A stretch of 64,000 nucleotides of DNA from Sipunculus nudus (lineage: Eukaryota; Annelida; Sipuncula; Golfingiida; Sipunculidae). Where the stretch lies: the NCBI GenBank assembly GCA_026874595.1, contig CM049308.1, forward strand, positions 19,817,867 to 19,881,866, in the 5' to 3' direction. Made by a program: the position numbers and the translations under genes. Numbering within the stretch: position 1 is the stretch's first letter; every line of letters begins with the position of its first letter. Under the pieces are notes generated by a model. It made no database searches. It was not told where the DNA came from and worked only from the letters and a program-made list of their open reading frames with translations. Positions 40,601 to 53,500 of the stretch are shown one piece after another.

Positions 40601-43600
40601 GTCATATTTTGAGATGATTTCACAAAATTAACAAAACATGGCTAAAACATGAGAAAACACTGGTGTGTGGGGCCCCCTAACAGTAACAATTAGTATGATC
40701 AATTATAACCAAATAAAAAACAGAACAAAAAGCAAAGGGGGAAATAATGTCTTTGACCAAGGCAAACATCATGGATAAACTGAGGTAAACAATATGGGTA
40801 TGCTGAGGTAAATAACATGGGTATGCTGAGGTAAATAACATGGGTATGCTGAGGTAAACAACATGGGTATGCTGAGGTAAACAACATGGGTATGCTGAGG
40901 TATATAACATGGGTATGCTGAGGTAAACAACATGGGTATGCTGAGGTAAATAACATGGGTATGCTGAGGTAAACAACATGGGTATGCTGAGGTAAACAAC
41001 ATGGGTATGCTGAGGTAAACAACATGGGTATGCTGAGGTAAACAACATGGGTATGCTGAGGTAAATAACATGGGTATGCTGAGGTAAACAACATGGGTAT
41101 GCTGAGGTAAACAACATGGGTATGCTGAGGTAAACAACATGGGTATGCTAAGGTAAACAATATGGGTATTCTAATATTGTTATCTAAATATTTGTAAAAG
41201 ATGTGAAGATTTTAAATTATATATACACTGATTTTTAACCTTAAGTGAATCACAGCATAGTGAATTCAGAGTGAAATTTTGAGCTTTGAATTCACAAACA
41301 ACAGCACAATCTTTTATAATTTCCTGTCATATTTCATATTCATATGTGCATTGGTGTCAGTAAGTAATACTCATAAGGCAAAAGTGTTAAAAATAAGTTT
41401 CTTTTTAATTACTGCATAACAATGTCTACACTTAATGTTATATATATGCAAAGTGAGCATATCTCTCAAAGTTTTCACAAGGTAACGGAGTATTGATGGA
41501 TATCTTGCTGAGCACAAACAGACTGCTACATGGAGAGTGAGTGATACTATCAACTGTATGCCAATAATAGGTCTCATGAATAACATTCACTGTGGCCTCA
41601 ATAACGTTTATCAGTAGTTTCAGGACAAAAACCTTTGTGACTGCTCTGTGCAAAGAATCTCAGTTACTGTATGTTTAAATAACTGTTGTATGGAAACTAC
41701 CTTTCTATTGTAAACCCATCCTATAATGCAGTGTAATATACAATGAAACCTTGAACTCACTTCCATTAAGGGGACCTTGATAAAGTAAGCACATTTTTGG
41801 CCTAAAATGGGTCCACAAGCTTTTTCAAGAAGTGGGTCCTGTGGCCTCTACCTCTGACCTCAAAATTGAAAGGAATCTTTATCCATGGCTGGGCGAGCCA
41901 TATGTGCTAGATGGAAGGTTTTGGTCAAATGGTTTGGCTTAAAATGGGTCCACAAGCTTTTTCAAGAAGTGGATCCTGTGGCCTTGACCTTAGCTGTATG
42001 TGCAAGATGAAAGTCTTTGGCAAAATGGTTTGGCTTAAGCTGGGTCCACAAGCTTTTAAAAGAAGTGGGTCCTCTGCCCTTGACCTTTGACCCTGTGATC
42101 CACAAAATTGAAAGGGTTCTTCATCAGTTGATGGGTGAGCCATAAGTGCAAGACAGAAGGTTTTGGTCAAACAGTTTGATTTAAAATGGGTTGACAAGCT
42201 TTTACAAGAAATGAGTCCTATGGCCTTGACCTTTGGCCTCAAAATTGAAAGGGTTCTTCATCCGTAGATTGGTGAGCCATATGTGAAAGTTGAAAGATTT
42301 TGGTCAAACAGTTTGGCTTAAAATGGGTGCACAAGCTTTTCCAAGAAGTGGGTTCTCTGCCCTTGACCTTTGACCCTGACCTCAAAATTGGAAGGGTTCT
42401 TCATCAGTTGGTGGGTGAGCCATATGTGAAGGATGAAAGATTTTGGTCAAATGGTTTGATTTGAAATGGATCCAGAAGCTTTTTCAAAAAGTGGGTCCTA
42501 TGGCCTTGACCTTTCGGCCTCAAAATTGAAAGGGTTCTTCATCTGTAGATGGGTGAGCCATATGTGAAAGTTGAAAGATTATGGTCAAGAAGTTTGGCTT
42601 TAAATGGATGCACAAGCTTTTCCAAGAAGTGGATCCTGTGGCCTTGCTCTTTTACCCTGTGACCTCAAATTCTATGATGTTTTTCATTCATGGGTGGGTC
42701 AACCATGTGCAAAATGAAAGGTTTTGGTCAAATGTTTGGGCTCAAAATCGATCCACAATCTTTTTTCAAAAGTAGGACCTTTGGCCTTGACCTTTGACCC
42801 AATGACCTGAAAATCGACTGGATTCTTCATCTGTAGGCGTGTGAGCCATATGTGCAAGTTGAAAGGTTTTGGTCAAACAGTTTGGCTTGAAATTGATCCA
42901 CAAACCAATTCCGGACCAACAGACAGATGGACACTAGAATGGAGGCATTAGTTGCAAGGGAATTATTAAATTGGGACCATAAACAAGTGGTCATTATTTT
43001 AAGGCAGTCGCTCAACTGAGCTGGTTGTTAGATGAGGTTTCACTGTATTAAAGTATGTCTGGGTTTGAAGATCTGGATCTAAAGAATGCAGTCAAAAGGG
43101 TCTGATGGTAAAATATATATTAAATACTCAAGTATCCTTACAGCTACATGTATAAACCAAAAGGTTCAAGCATACACATATATATACACACACTGTGGCA
43201 TTTTATCGACTAAAGGAAAGAGCCTCAAGACATGTTCAATATGTCATATGTCAGCATGTTGTTAGAATCTCTATTGTGGGAAGGGCAATATTTTTGCTGT
43301 CACACATAGTAGGCCTGTGTGTGAATTGACAAGGGGTCTTTGATTCATTATGATCATCAATTACTGCCTTTCAATTTAATCTTTAAGGCATATCTTCTAT
43401 ATGTTTTCTGTCTTGGTGTGCTAACACAAACATTATGATGTACCTAAGCATTAAATTAAGATAGACCATGTATATAATTAAATGTTTTACTGCATTACTG
43501 CACTAACATCTGATGCAGTTTATTTAGGAGGGGCATTCCATGTAGTCAATAATGTTTATTCATGCTGAATATCTAATATTGTTTATCTGTATTTAGGTTT

Positions 43601-45132
43601 GATTTAGATATTGATAAGGAGTAAAATTTACATCAAATACAACAACAGAAATCAATCATTTAATTCCTGATATGATTAATGATTAAAGATGACATTTCAA
43701 TGCATCCATAATTTGATGCATTGTTACAGCATTAACACACAGACATATTTTATTATATATTTCAGGCATATGATAAAATATGGTAATACCTTTAATTTGA
43801 GGTGCAGGTAGCAAGCAGTGACCCCCTGCTTCCACAGCCCATTTCCATATTCAGTAAAAAAACTTATTCAAAAATTATACAATACTATTTGTTTCTTGTT
43901 TGTATTTTATCTCTATGCTTCCAATACAAACAATGTCTCCTACCACCAAAACTGTCTGTTCTTCCACCTTGTTTTGTCTGACTTCTTCAACCATTTGTGC
44001 GTGACTAAACTAGTTTGTGACTTATCACCCAGACTGGTTTATTTCTGATCATGTGAACCTACCCTCCTTCCCAATAGTCATGTTACATCCGTTTGACAAC
44101 ATTCCAGTAACAAATAGCTTGTAAAAACCAATTTTGCTGTAAACAGCCACCAAGGTTTTAAGTGTTACTGGTGGCATGTCAAATTTATAGTCGGCCAGAC
44201 TTTCCACCCTGGGCAAATGAGCAAGCACTTTACACAATTATTACAGTGAGCTTTTTTTTGAGTGATAGCAGGCTGTCTTCTCAGTACAAATCCAGGGGTC
44301 ACACAGCACAGTACTTACTTAGATAAATGTGATGGATAACAGCTGTTTAATGGTATTTTTTCAATCCATCCATCCTCCAGACTGATTTACTCTTATCAAG
44401 AATACACAAAGGATATCCATGGAGGTTGCAGCCACTATATCATTAAATGAGAATTCATTAAGCCAATGAGAATGACTCAAATGAAACTTGGCAAATCCCT
44501 CAAATGTCCCACTCATATTGATTGAAGCAATCTTGGCTATGTGCCAGCACCATGGTGGCCATATGCAGCAAAGGCAGCTTTTACAAGCAGTGGATACATG
44601 GAATGAGTATGAACCAATGTACCATGATAATCACAAAGACCATCGGTCTGACCACAAACCCATGAAAAGTATCATGTGCTATTTTAATGCCAGATGTCAT
44701 TACCATTGTTTTCCACACTGGACCCTGAGAATAAAATGAAAATTTGATCTGATCACTATAAAACCAATATAAAAGGTGTGTCCTGAGAAATAAAACCTGC
44801 AGACAGGTAAAATAAAACAAAGCTAAAAACTCCTTAATTCAGGAATGAAATATAAGGTAAAAGTGCAGTTGTACTCTGCCCACAATCCCTGCCCACCTGT
44901 TTCTTCACAATAATTTTTCAATGCACTGTAGTTAATTTGACAAAAATGAAAAGCATGGCAATTAACTGGCAATAACTTAATACTAATACTTGGCTTAAAA
45001 GAAATCAGTTTAATGAATTTATACTGAAATACAAGAAAAGATAACATTTCACTGTGACATCTGAAATTGGTGGCTTAAATGTACATAATTATTTTTCTCT
45101 GTGATATGTGATTACTTTTATTGCTATATATA

Positions 45133-45182
<50 letters not shown>

Positions 45183-45194
45183 TATACATACATA

Positions 45195-45238
<44 letters not shown>

Positions 45239-48200
45239 CTCATGTATATGCAATAAATTAATAAATCCAAAACTTTTTTTATCTATTATCAATATAAAAT
45301 TATCATGATATTAGCAACATGTATAAGTGCATTTTTCAGCTTTAAGCAATAAAAAATTTCCTTAAATCTGAATTAACTGTGTCATAACTGCGAGCAAAAT
45401 AAGTGGTGTAAAAAAAGAACTATGACCAATATAAAGGTGACTGTCAAATATTAGGTCAGGATTGGACATTCTCCATAGCTCAGGTAAACAGAGATAAATT
45501 TTACTGGGGTGAAATATAAAATATATGGGATTAAAATAAAGATTTCTCTTGTGCTCTTTTTTAATTTATTCATGTTTTTATACCTTGGGTTATTTTTTAT
45601 CTTACAGGTCCGAGTTGTTATGAAGCCTCTCTGCAAGTCTGGTTACAAGAACCATTTTAAATTTTGCTTTATAAGAATATTCCCTTATTTGGAATTACTG
45701 TACTGCAAAACACATGGTGGAAGGGGTTATGGAAGTCTAGTTAAATGACAAGGTAGTAAAACAGAACATCATCTAACATGATGTGAAATAAAATATATTT
45801 ACAGTGACAAATGGCAGTTGCTATCATATGAAATGTACTGTACTGTTAAAGACAAGGTGGCAGGGTTTATGGAAGTCTAGTGAGCTTACAAGGCTGTCAA
45901 ACAGAACATCATCTAAAATAATGTGAAAGTAAATATACCAAATGTCATAAAACCTAGCATTTAGTTTCCAGTATCCAGCATTCAACTTAACAGCACCTGT
46001 CACATTGTGAGCCCATACAGCTGTATGACCTTTGACCTTCTCTTGTATATTAATTAAACACTTACCTTGGTGTGGCAGAGTCACACTGAGACCACTCTGC
46101 CTGCTCGTTGGAGTGTGTACTAATGGTATCCAGTCTGCGAGGCATGACATGTATACATGAAAACTAAGATCCTGATTTAAATTTTAATTAATTTTAAAAT
46201 TAAATTTATTGCTAGCATGCTGTTTCTCATATTACAGATATTCTCTGATCAGCTGATTGTAAATAATTTCAGTCTTAACATTTTATATTTTTATTTATTT
46301 ATTATAAACAAAACATGGGCCCAATGTACGTCCTTATCAATTTGCATATGACCCTACTGGAAAAAGAAGAAAGATGCAGTATATTAATTTTACAGTATCA
46401 TTAGTAAAATATTAAGCCATAACAAAATTAAAGTCTAGTTAAAAGGAGCCTATTCTGATATCTGATGTATACTGAGTAAATATAATCCCGTGAGCCTTTT
46501 ATAACAAAGGCACCACAAATGGTGCATGAAACACCTATCACAATTTTTGTGGCCTCTGACTAAGTTAAATAGGTGCGAGTTTTGCTGAGCATGTAATTTA
46601 GGTGAGAAACTGTATTGGTTAATTTTCATTGCAAGTTTTATGAAAATCCATTAGATTTATGGTGTGTCACATATACCTGATATGTTATTGCAGCGATACC
46701 ATATAGTAGCCTAGTGACCTCTGACCTTATTAAATATGCCATGGATTTTACCCATAACAGTTTTTTCAAATGAAATTTTGGAAAAGTGCCCTTTCAACCT
46801 CCACACATATGCTACCAACCTACCGTCCCAGGTCAATTTTTTTTATTTTCCATTTGTCATCATTGCTGTGTTTACTAACAGCTTGTAGATAAACAATGTG
46901 AAACATCCATCACAAAGGCATTGTAAGAACTTCTCAAAAAAGAAATTACCTTAAGTTCATTATTATTATTTGTACACTGAGTAAGCCAAAAATCACATTT
47001 ATTCTATAGAACAAGTAGATAAATAACTAATTAAACAGGATTTTATTACAATGATAAATGCAAACTGTTTTTCTTTCCAATATTTACAATAACAGTAGAG
47101 TATGAAAGCTATAGCATATTTTCAAAAATAATGAATTGTGTGATTATACTCATAATTTTAGCAGAATTTTTTTTTTATATAATTTTCATAGATATTAACA
47201 TCTTATCTGTAAAGATCTATAATATGTAATTGTTAATACATGTGATCTGTGTGTGTCTTCCACCCAAATCATTCCAACTGACCTTTCATAAAAAGATAAT
47301 TTTTCCCAGAAGCTGGATCCATTGTTTTATTAAAATTTTTGCCTGATATGGAATCAATTTCTTTGTAAACAATTGACAAATATTTGGTTAAATCACAGAA
47401 TTTAAATGAAACGGTAGGTATCATGGACTGACCAATGAAAGCTCCACAGTTTTAGTTACAGCTTGAACAATTACAAACATTGTCAGGGTGAATGGCAGTG
47501 ACCAACTACACTACTCTGCTTAGGCAAATTTAGTTTGAACTAGATGTATGCAATTGCCCACAACTGAGTGATAATGGGGAATTAGCTATAGAGTGTATGA
47601 CCTTTGAAATAAGGCCATGGTCAGAAATATACATCAGATGCACATCTATGACCTAGGACTTATATTGTGCCCAAATTTCAACTTTTGAAAATAAGCCATA
47701 TTGGACTTCTAGCACATACAGAAAATGGCAGTGGAAAAATATTTTTTTCCTAATTTTTAAATTGATGGTTTTGTACAGACCACCCATGAAAAAAAAATGT
47801 TACCCAAATACAGATAAGGAAATAAACTCATCAACCCCTATAAGCCCCCCCCCCTTACAAGGTAAGGGTCATTTATCCTGGTAAGTGGTCATAGTATCTG
47901 TTGTCTCAATGCTGCACTAAGGTAAATTTGGCCTGTTAGTGAGAGGTCATTTATTGTTACTCAGTCAGTATGACAGAAATAGTTAGGTATAATCACTCAG
48001 TAGCAGCTAATGATCCTGAAAGCCAAGTTTTCTCACCTTATATCACTATTTGAACAAATATGACTGGGCTCACTGATGACATTAAGTGTCTGTAGTGTTA
48101 AGAATGTTGTATAAATGAGTGGAATCTGAGATTGCAACGTACCTGGAGATGAATGAACATGGGTTGTTCCTCCACTGAGCTGGTCCACCAATAACATGAA

Positions 48201-50467
48201 AATAAAGCCTAGAACTAAAGCAACACCAATGAAAGCGTGGACCTCTGGGTGCATGTGACCATGCTCGTGCTTGACATCTGCTGCCACCTGGTGGTCTGGT
48301 GTATCATGCACGCCTTTTTCATCGACAGCCTTTTCTATATGTGAATGGTGTTCTCCTGCAATGTACAGAATACATTCTTTGAAACAAGGGCCTAAAAGCA
48401 CAAATAGTCTCCCGCAATATGTTTGGCTAGGAAAATGTGGCATCAGTGATAGGGAGGCATGGACAGAAGGACAGACAGACAGACGTAGACGATTTGAGTA
48501 GTCCTCCCTCCTTATGGCATGAGACTAATAATTATAACGGAACATCAAAGCACCATGGACTCCGTTATTTAAAGGACCACATGACCCTATCCTTGGCAAA
48601 AATTGTCGATTGTTAGGAAGCCTTAATTTGGCAAAAAGGATATTTCCATGTCTGTCAATCTATTGAATAAGGATAAATGTAACCACACAAAATAATGACA
48701 TGCAATACCTTCTGAATATAAAATTGTAATATGCATAAATCTTAGGAAATATACAGTATCATATATTGTCATATGAGCAAATATCTCAGGTTCTATCTGT
48801 ATTTCAAAATTTTGCTGTGGAAACACTTCCAGTGTTAGCATCAGGAGCCTTCTGTTCAGTAGTTAAACATCTCTTCCACTGCACTACATCCTATCCTCTG
48901 TCATATAGTTACATGTGTGTACTTTAATAAACCAGCAGAATACCCATAACTTCAGTATCTGACCCTTACATCCAGGTTTTAGTAATATGCAAAATGGCAG
49001 CCCCCATGAGCGGTTTCAAGAAGCTGGGAGAAATAAGCCTGTCAGAACTATAAGGGTGCAAGGTTGAGACACAAAAGTACTCAGACTCCGAGGACAGCAT
49101 CCAGGTGGGAATCTGTCTATGTGGTGGGTTTTGGGGCAAGGGGATGTTGACTTTTTCAGCATCCAAATCCTCATAATTATAGTAGGATTTCAGTGGAGAC
49201 AATATGAATGACCTCATTTTTTTTTCAATTCACAGTACTGATTCTTTGTATGACTGCACATGTTTGTACAGATTGTTAAAATAAATGTAGTTAAGCATCC
49301 TCATTTTGGGAAAAAACAACAGGAAAGATATATCATTTCCATTGTTTCTCTTTCACAGGAAGGAGTCCCCAAAAATATGATAATATAAGATTATCTTTTT
49401 TTATTTGAATAATTTCAGAGATAAAACTGAAAGACCTACCGTGCTGACTTTGTGACATGTAGAGGGTATGTACACCTTCTGGAATGATTACTGCCAGAGC
49501 TGTTCCGACTAAAAGTCCAGCTCCCAGCACTGTTACTAACTTCATCTTTTCCTGTAAAACAGAAATGAATGAACAAACTAGGTCTCACTGTAACAGATAT
49601 TTATTCTAAATACACAAATGGATAAGATATAGAAAATAAAACACAATCTATACATACCACCTTGTAACAAGATATCACTGAGTGTTTACATTTTATTTTT
49701 TTAAAGAGATAATATTGTGAATATGAAAATGGGTAAAATCAATTGTAAATTTGATAAATACTGTTGAAAATAACAAATTAAAAATTTAAAGTAATTCCAT
49801 ATTATTCTCTTTATAATATTATAGTAGTTAGATAAACCTATGAATATACAATCAAAATATGATACAAGTATTAAGAAACCATCAATGTTAAAAACAATTC
49901 ATGATGTGGATGCAGCTTAACATGTATAATATAACGTAATATGAGTCAATATAAACAGAAATGTTTAATGAAAACTCTATGAAAGACACACACTCTTATT
50001 GTTATAAACAAACTTGTAAACTACCAACCATGATTAAACTCCCTATTATGCTGAAATCTCATCTATGGTTTAGCAACACAGCTATCCATGATTGGACAAA
50101 GCTAAATTTCCAATAGTAACTGTCTGACTAACTGAGGTAGGTTCTATCTGTACAAATGTTGGGCACAATAAATGTCTTGTACACATGACTATTTGATGAG
50201 TGAGAAAACTTCACTGAGCCAAGTTGGACATAATGGACTGGACGCACATGGATTTTGCCCATATATGGTACTATTTATATTATAGGATGGGATTGCTGGA
50301 CCTTGATTTTTTCTGATCCGAACAGCTGTGAAAATTGTATTTTTAACTTCTCTTTTATCGGGATATGATATATTATATATATATCAGTTTTTTTCCTCAG
50401 TGCCATTTTACGATTATTACCTAAAGATCACGGTATCACCAGTGTCTTTCTTTTCAGAAAATTGTTT

Positions 50468-50507
<40 letters not shown>

Positions 50508-53500
50508 ACAAGGAGAACATTTAGTTTAATGATTCATTATAATGTCAAAACTTCAAGTGTATTAATGTCAATGTGTTGAAAATGACAGTGTTAAAAAAAT
50601 GACAACTGAATTCAGTGTACAGGTTGTCTAAGAAACATCATAACTGAAAGCACTGACCATTGTGATGTGATGACAAGTGCTGGGTTTTCCTGCCATCAGA
50701 TACACTATGATAAATGTAAATCATCATCATGTAAAACCCCTAGTAATGAGTGACAGGTTTGTATTAACAGCCAAAAATATGTGGTTATAACCAAGACATG
50801 AGGGTATGGTTCACTGGATTGTTTAACTGTTAAAATCTTTTGTAACTGACAGATCAACACATCAATTCTTATCCTGTAGCCTGAATTAGAACTGAAAAAC
50901 CTTTCTCAAAACATCTAACACACTGTTACTTATTGTTTAAGGATAAAGTATTTAAGACTGTAGACCCAAAAGCCACTCAGCCATGAAAACATGACTCATA
51001 ATGAATACTATTTGGACCAAAAAGGCCTACTTCAAGTTTACACAAGTTATACCAAAAACTTCATGCCAGTTGCCACCAATACTATTATGTACACAATGTT
51101 GCTGTACACAGTTATCTTTACATCTGGCTAGGAGTGAGGAATAAAACAAAAGAGATAAGTGAATAGATGTACCAAAGCATCAGGGTTGCCAGCATCCAAC
51201 TCTGAAAAAAAATTTCCTGGTCTTTCCCTGACTATTTCCTGACAATCAGTTGGTTTGCAAGCATCATATAATTTTTTTAATGTTTTCTCAAAAATGTCAT
51301 TTTAAAGCCTATCCAATGCAAAAACTCATTGGGAAAACATGTGGAACACAAGAATCATACATCAAATCCTGCATTTTTTATATTACAGCTCAGAAACAAA
51401 ATAAGTCCATCATTAAATGTTGGAGTTATATGTTGTGTATTCATACTCTGCATCATCAACCTTAGATTTTTATACAAAACTAAAAGGAAACAAGATTAAA
51501 TCTGCAAATTTACCACATTTTTATAAGCAATGCCAAAATATCTTAACTTGATAACTAACTGAGATTGCCATATCAAGGCTTTTCCCTTACTTCCTTAAAT
51601 ATTAAAGAACCTCCTGGCTTTTTATGAAATTCCCTGGTTTTTCCCAGACCGTAAAAAAATTTTTTCCCTGACTTTCCCCGACCGTTGGCAACCTTGAGAT
51701 TAAATATTTCTGTTGTATGGTGCCTTCCATCATTTCCAGGGTCTAGCATGACTTAGCTGTCAAACACAAAATCTGTATGAGATATGCTTGTGTGCAGTCA
51801 AAAATGGAACCAGTATGCAGGGCAATTAACCATTATGCTGACTTAAAACAAAATCTTTTTCCCCAACTTGGTTGGTGTTATTGGAAAATAAACTTAGTAA
51901 ACAATTGCTCTGGTTCCTTTGAAGAGATATGATAGTAACTGTAAGCTGCAATTTGTTGTCAAAAAAGGCAAGAAAAATGGATTCCTATTAAATAAAGAAT
52001 TTCAGAGCAATTTTCAATATGCCTGAGTCTGCCAATCTGGACTAAGTGGACTCTTTTACATAAGAGGGACAAAACTGCTAGCAACAAGCTGACTGATAAA
52101 AGTTAAAAATCCCTTCACCAATGGCCAATCACATGTACATGTAATACACCTATTGTGTCAGAATGAGAATGGATCAACAAGAATGGGAAATGATGATTAT
52201 TTATGTTCAAAATTTCAATTTTTAAATGTTCATTTTCACAAGGTTGGTATACAGAATCTGTTGAACATGAAAATTCAAGCCAACCACCATCAAGTTAACC
52301 ACCAAAATATGATCTGGGAAATTATGGGAGCAATTATGAGTAACCAATAACCATGGGTACAACTTTCATTTTACCAGATACGCCAATTCTTGAAAACGAG
52401 GGAGAAAACTGGAACAGTAAAGTGTATTATATACCTACATCATTTGAGCCACGACTCTTGCAACACTGAAATTATCATTAAAAACTGTTGATAGATAAAA
52501 CAAGGGACCCATTGGTCACTGCGCTCAGCTGATTGTGATTGGACCATAAATGTTTCTCCATTTTGATACTATATGAATATTATGGACATGTTGGGCTATT
52601 ATAAAAGGATATAATGTAATATGTGAGTAAATAATAAATGAAATAACCTGACTGATGGATTAATAGAGTAAAATATAGTGGTTTATTTTTTATTTATTTA
52701 GTAGGGGTTGAAAATTGCGATATATCTGAGCGAATATGAATGCAATGACAGCAGTAATAAGCAGTAGTAGAATGATGAACAGGCTTTTTGTTGAAGGATC
52801 TAAGGTGTATTGAAGTCTGCAAGATTTCAATTTGACAGATATGATGTTATGATTTACTATGCTCATGAGGGGATTTATGAATTTGTTACTGTATGACACA
52901 ATATCTCTTCAGTCTTGACAATGTACATTATTTTGATGCCCACTACGTCTAAATATTACAAAATATTGACATAATTTCTGGCATGTACATAGGTACCTAT
53001 GGACGAATAGTTATACAAAATAATAAAGTATGAATATATTTGATTCATCTTGTTCTTGTTCACTGAGGCTGACATTGAGATGGGGCTCAGAGAAAGGAAC
53101 AGTGAGGGCAGCAAGGAGGTGGATGTAGAGAGAAAAGGAGAGAGAGAGAGAGAAAGAGAGAGGGGATGGAGCATTCAACATTACTTAAACACCTAAAAAA
53201 AGGTTAAAATCTAAAATATTATGAAAAGCAGATAAAGTCTGATCGGAAAAGGTAATCTTGGCCATGGTTGGTTGTGTGATTGAAGAAATTGTTGCAAATA
53301 ATATTTTGGGATCTGACCATGTGTTTCCATTGGTTACCTTTTTGATAAGCTGTTGACAGTTCAACAGTTTACAGATTTGTTAAATAAAATCCAATTATTT
53401 TAATAAACATATTTTTTATTTTATCAAATGTATACAGAAGCCATAAAATCCCCACTTAACAGGTGGAAGGATTGACGGGGGGGGGGGGGGGGGTTATGAT

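Larger units (their letters stand above)
43048..48142. other. Rest of SLC39A9 intron 3
   Basis: Apart from the TA microsatellite (45126-45239) and the DR1-like site (46026-46038), I see no exon or clear element end. A short C run lies at 47847-47855. Confidence 0.5.

Noticed and set aside
40677-41160. Three overlapping open frames of 123-153 residues with a [14 protein letters not shown] periodicity
   Set aside because: They are produced by the 23-bp minisatellite, which has no stop in any minus-strand register; they lie inside an SLC39A9 intron.
45089-45308. Two Tyr/Ile-rich frames on opposite strands
   Set aside because: Translations of a TA microsatellite.
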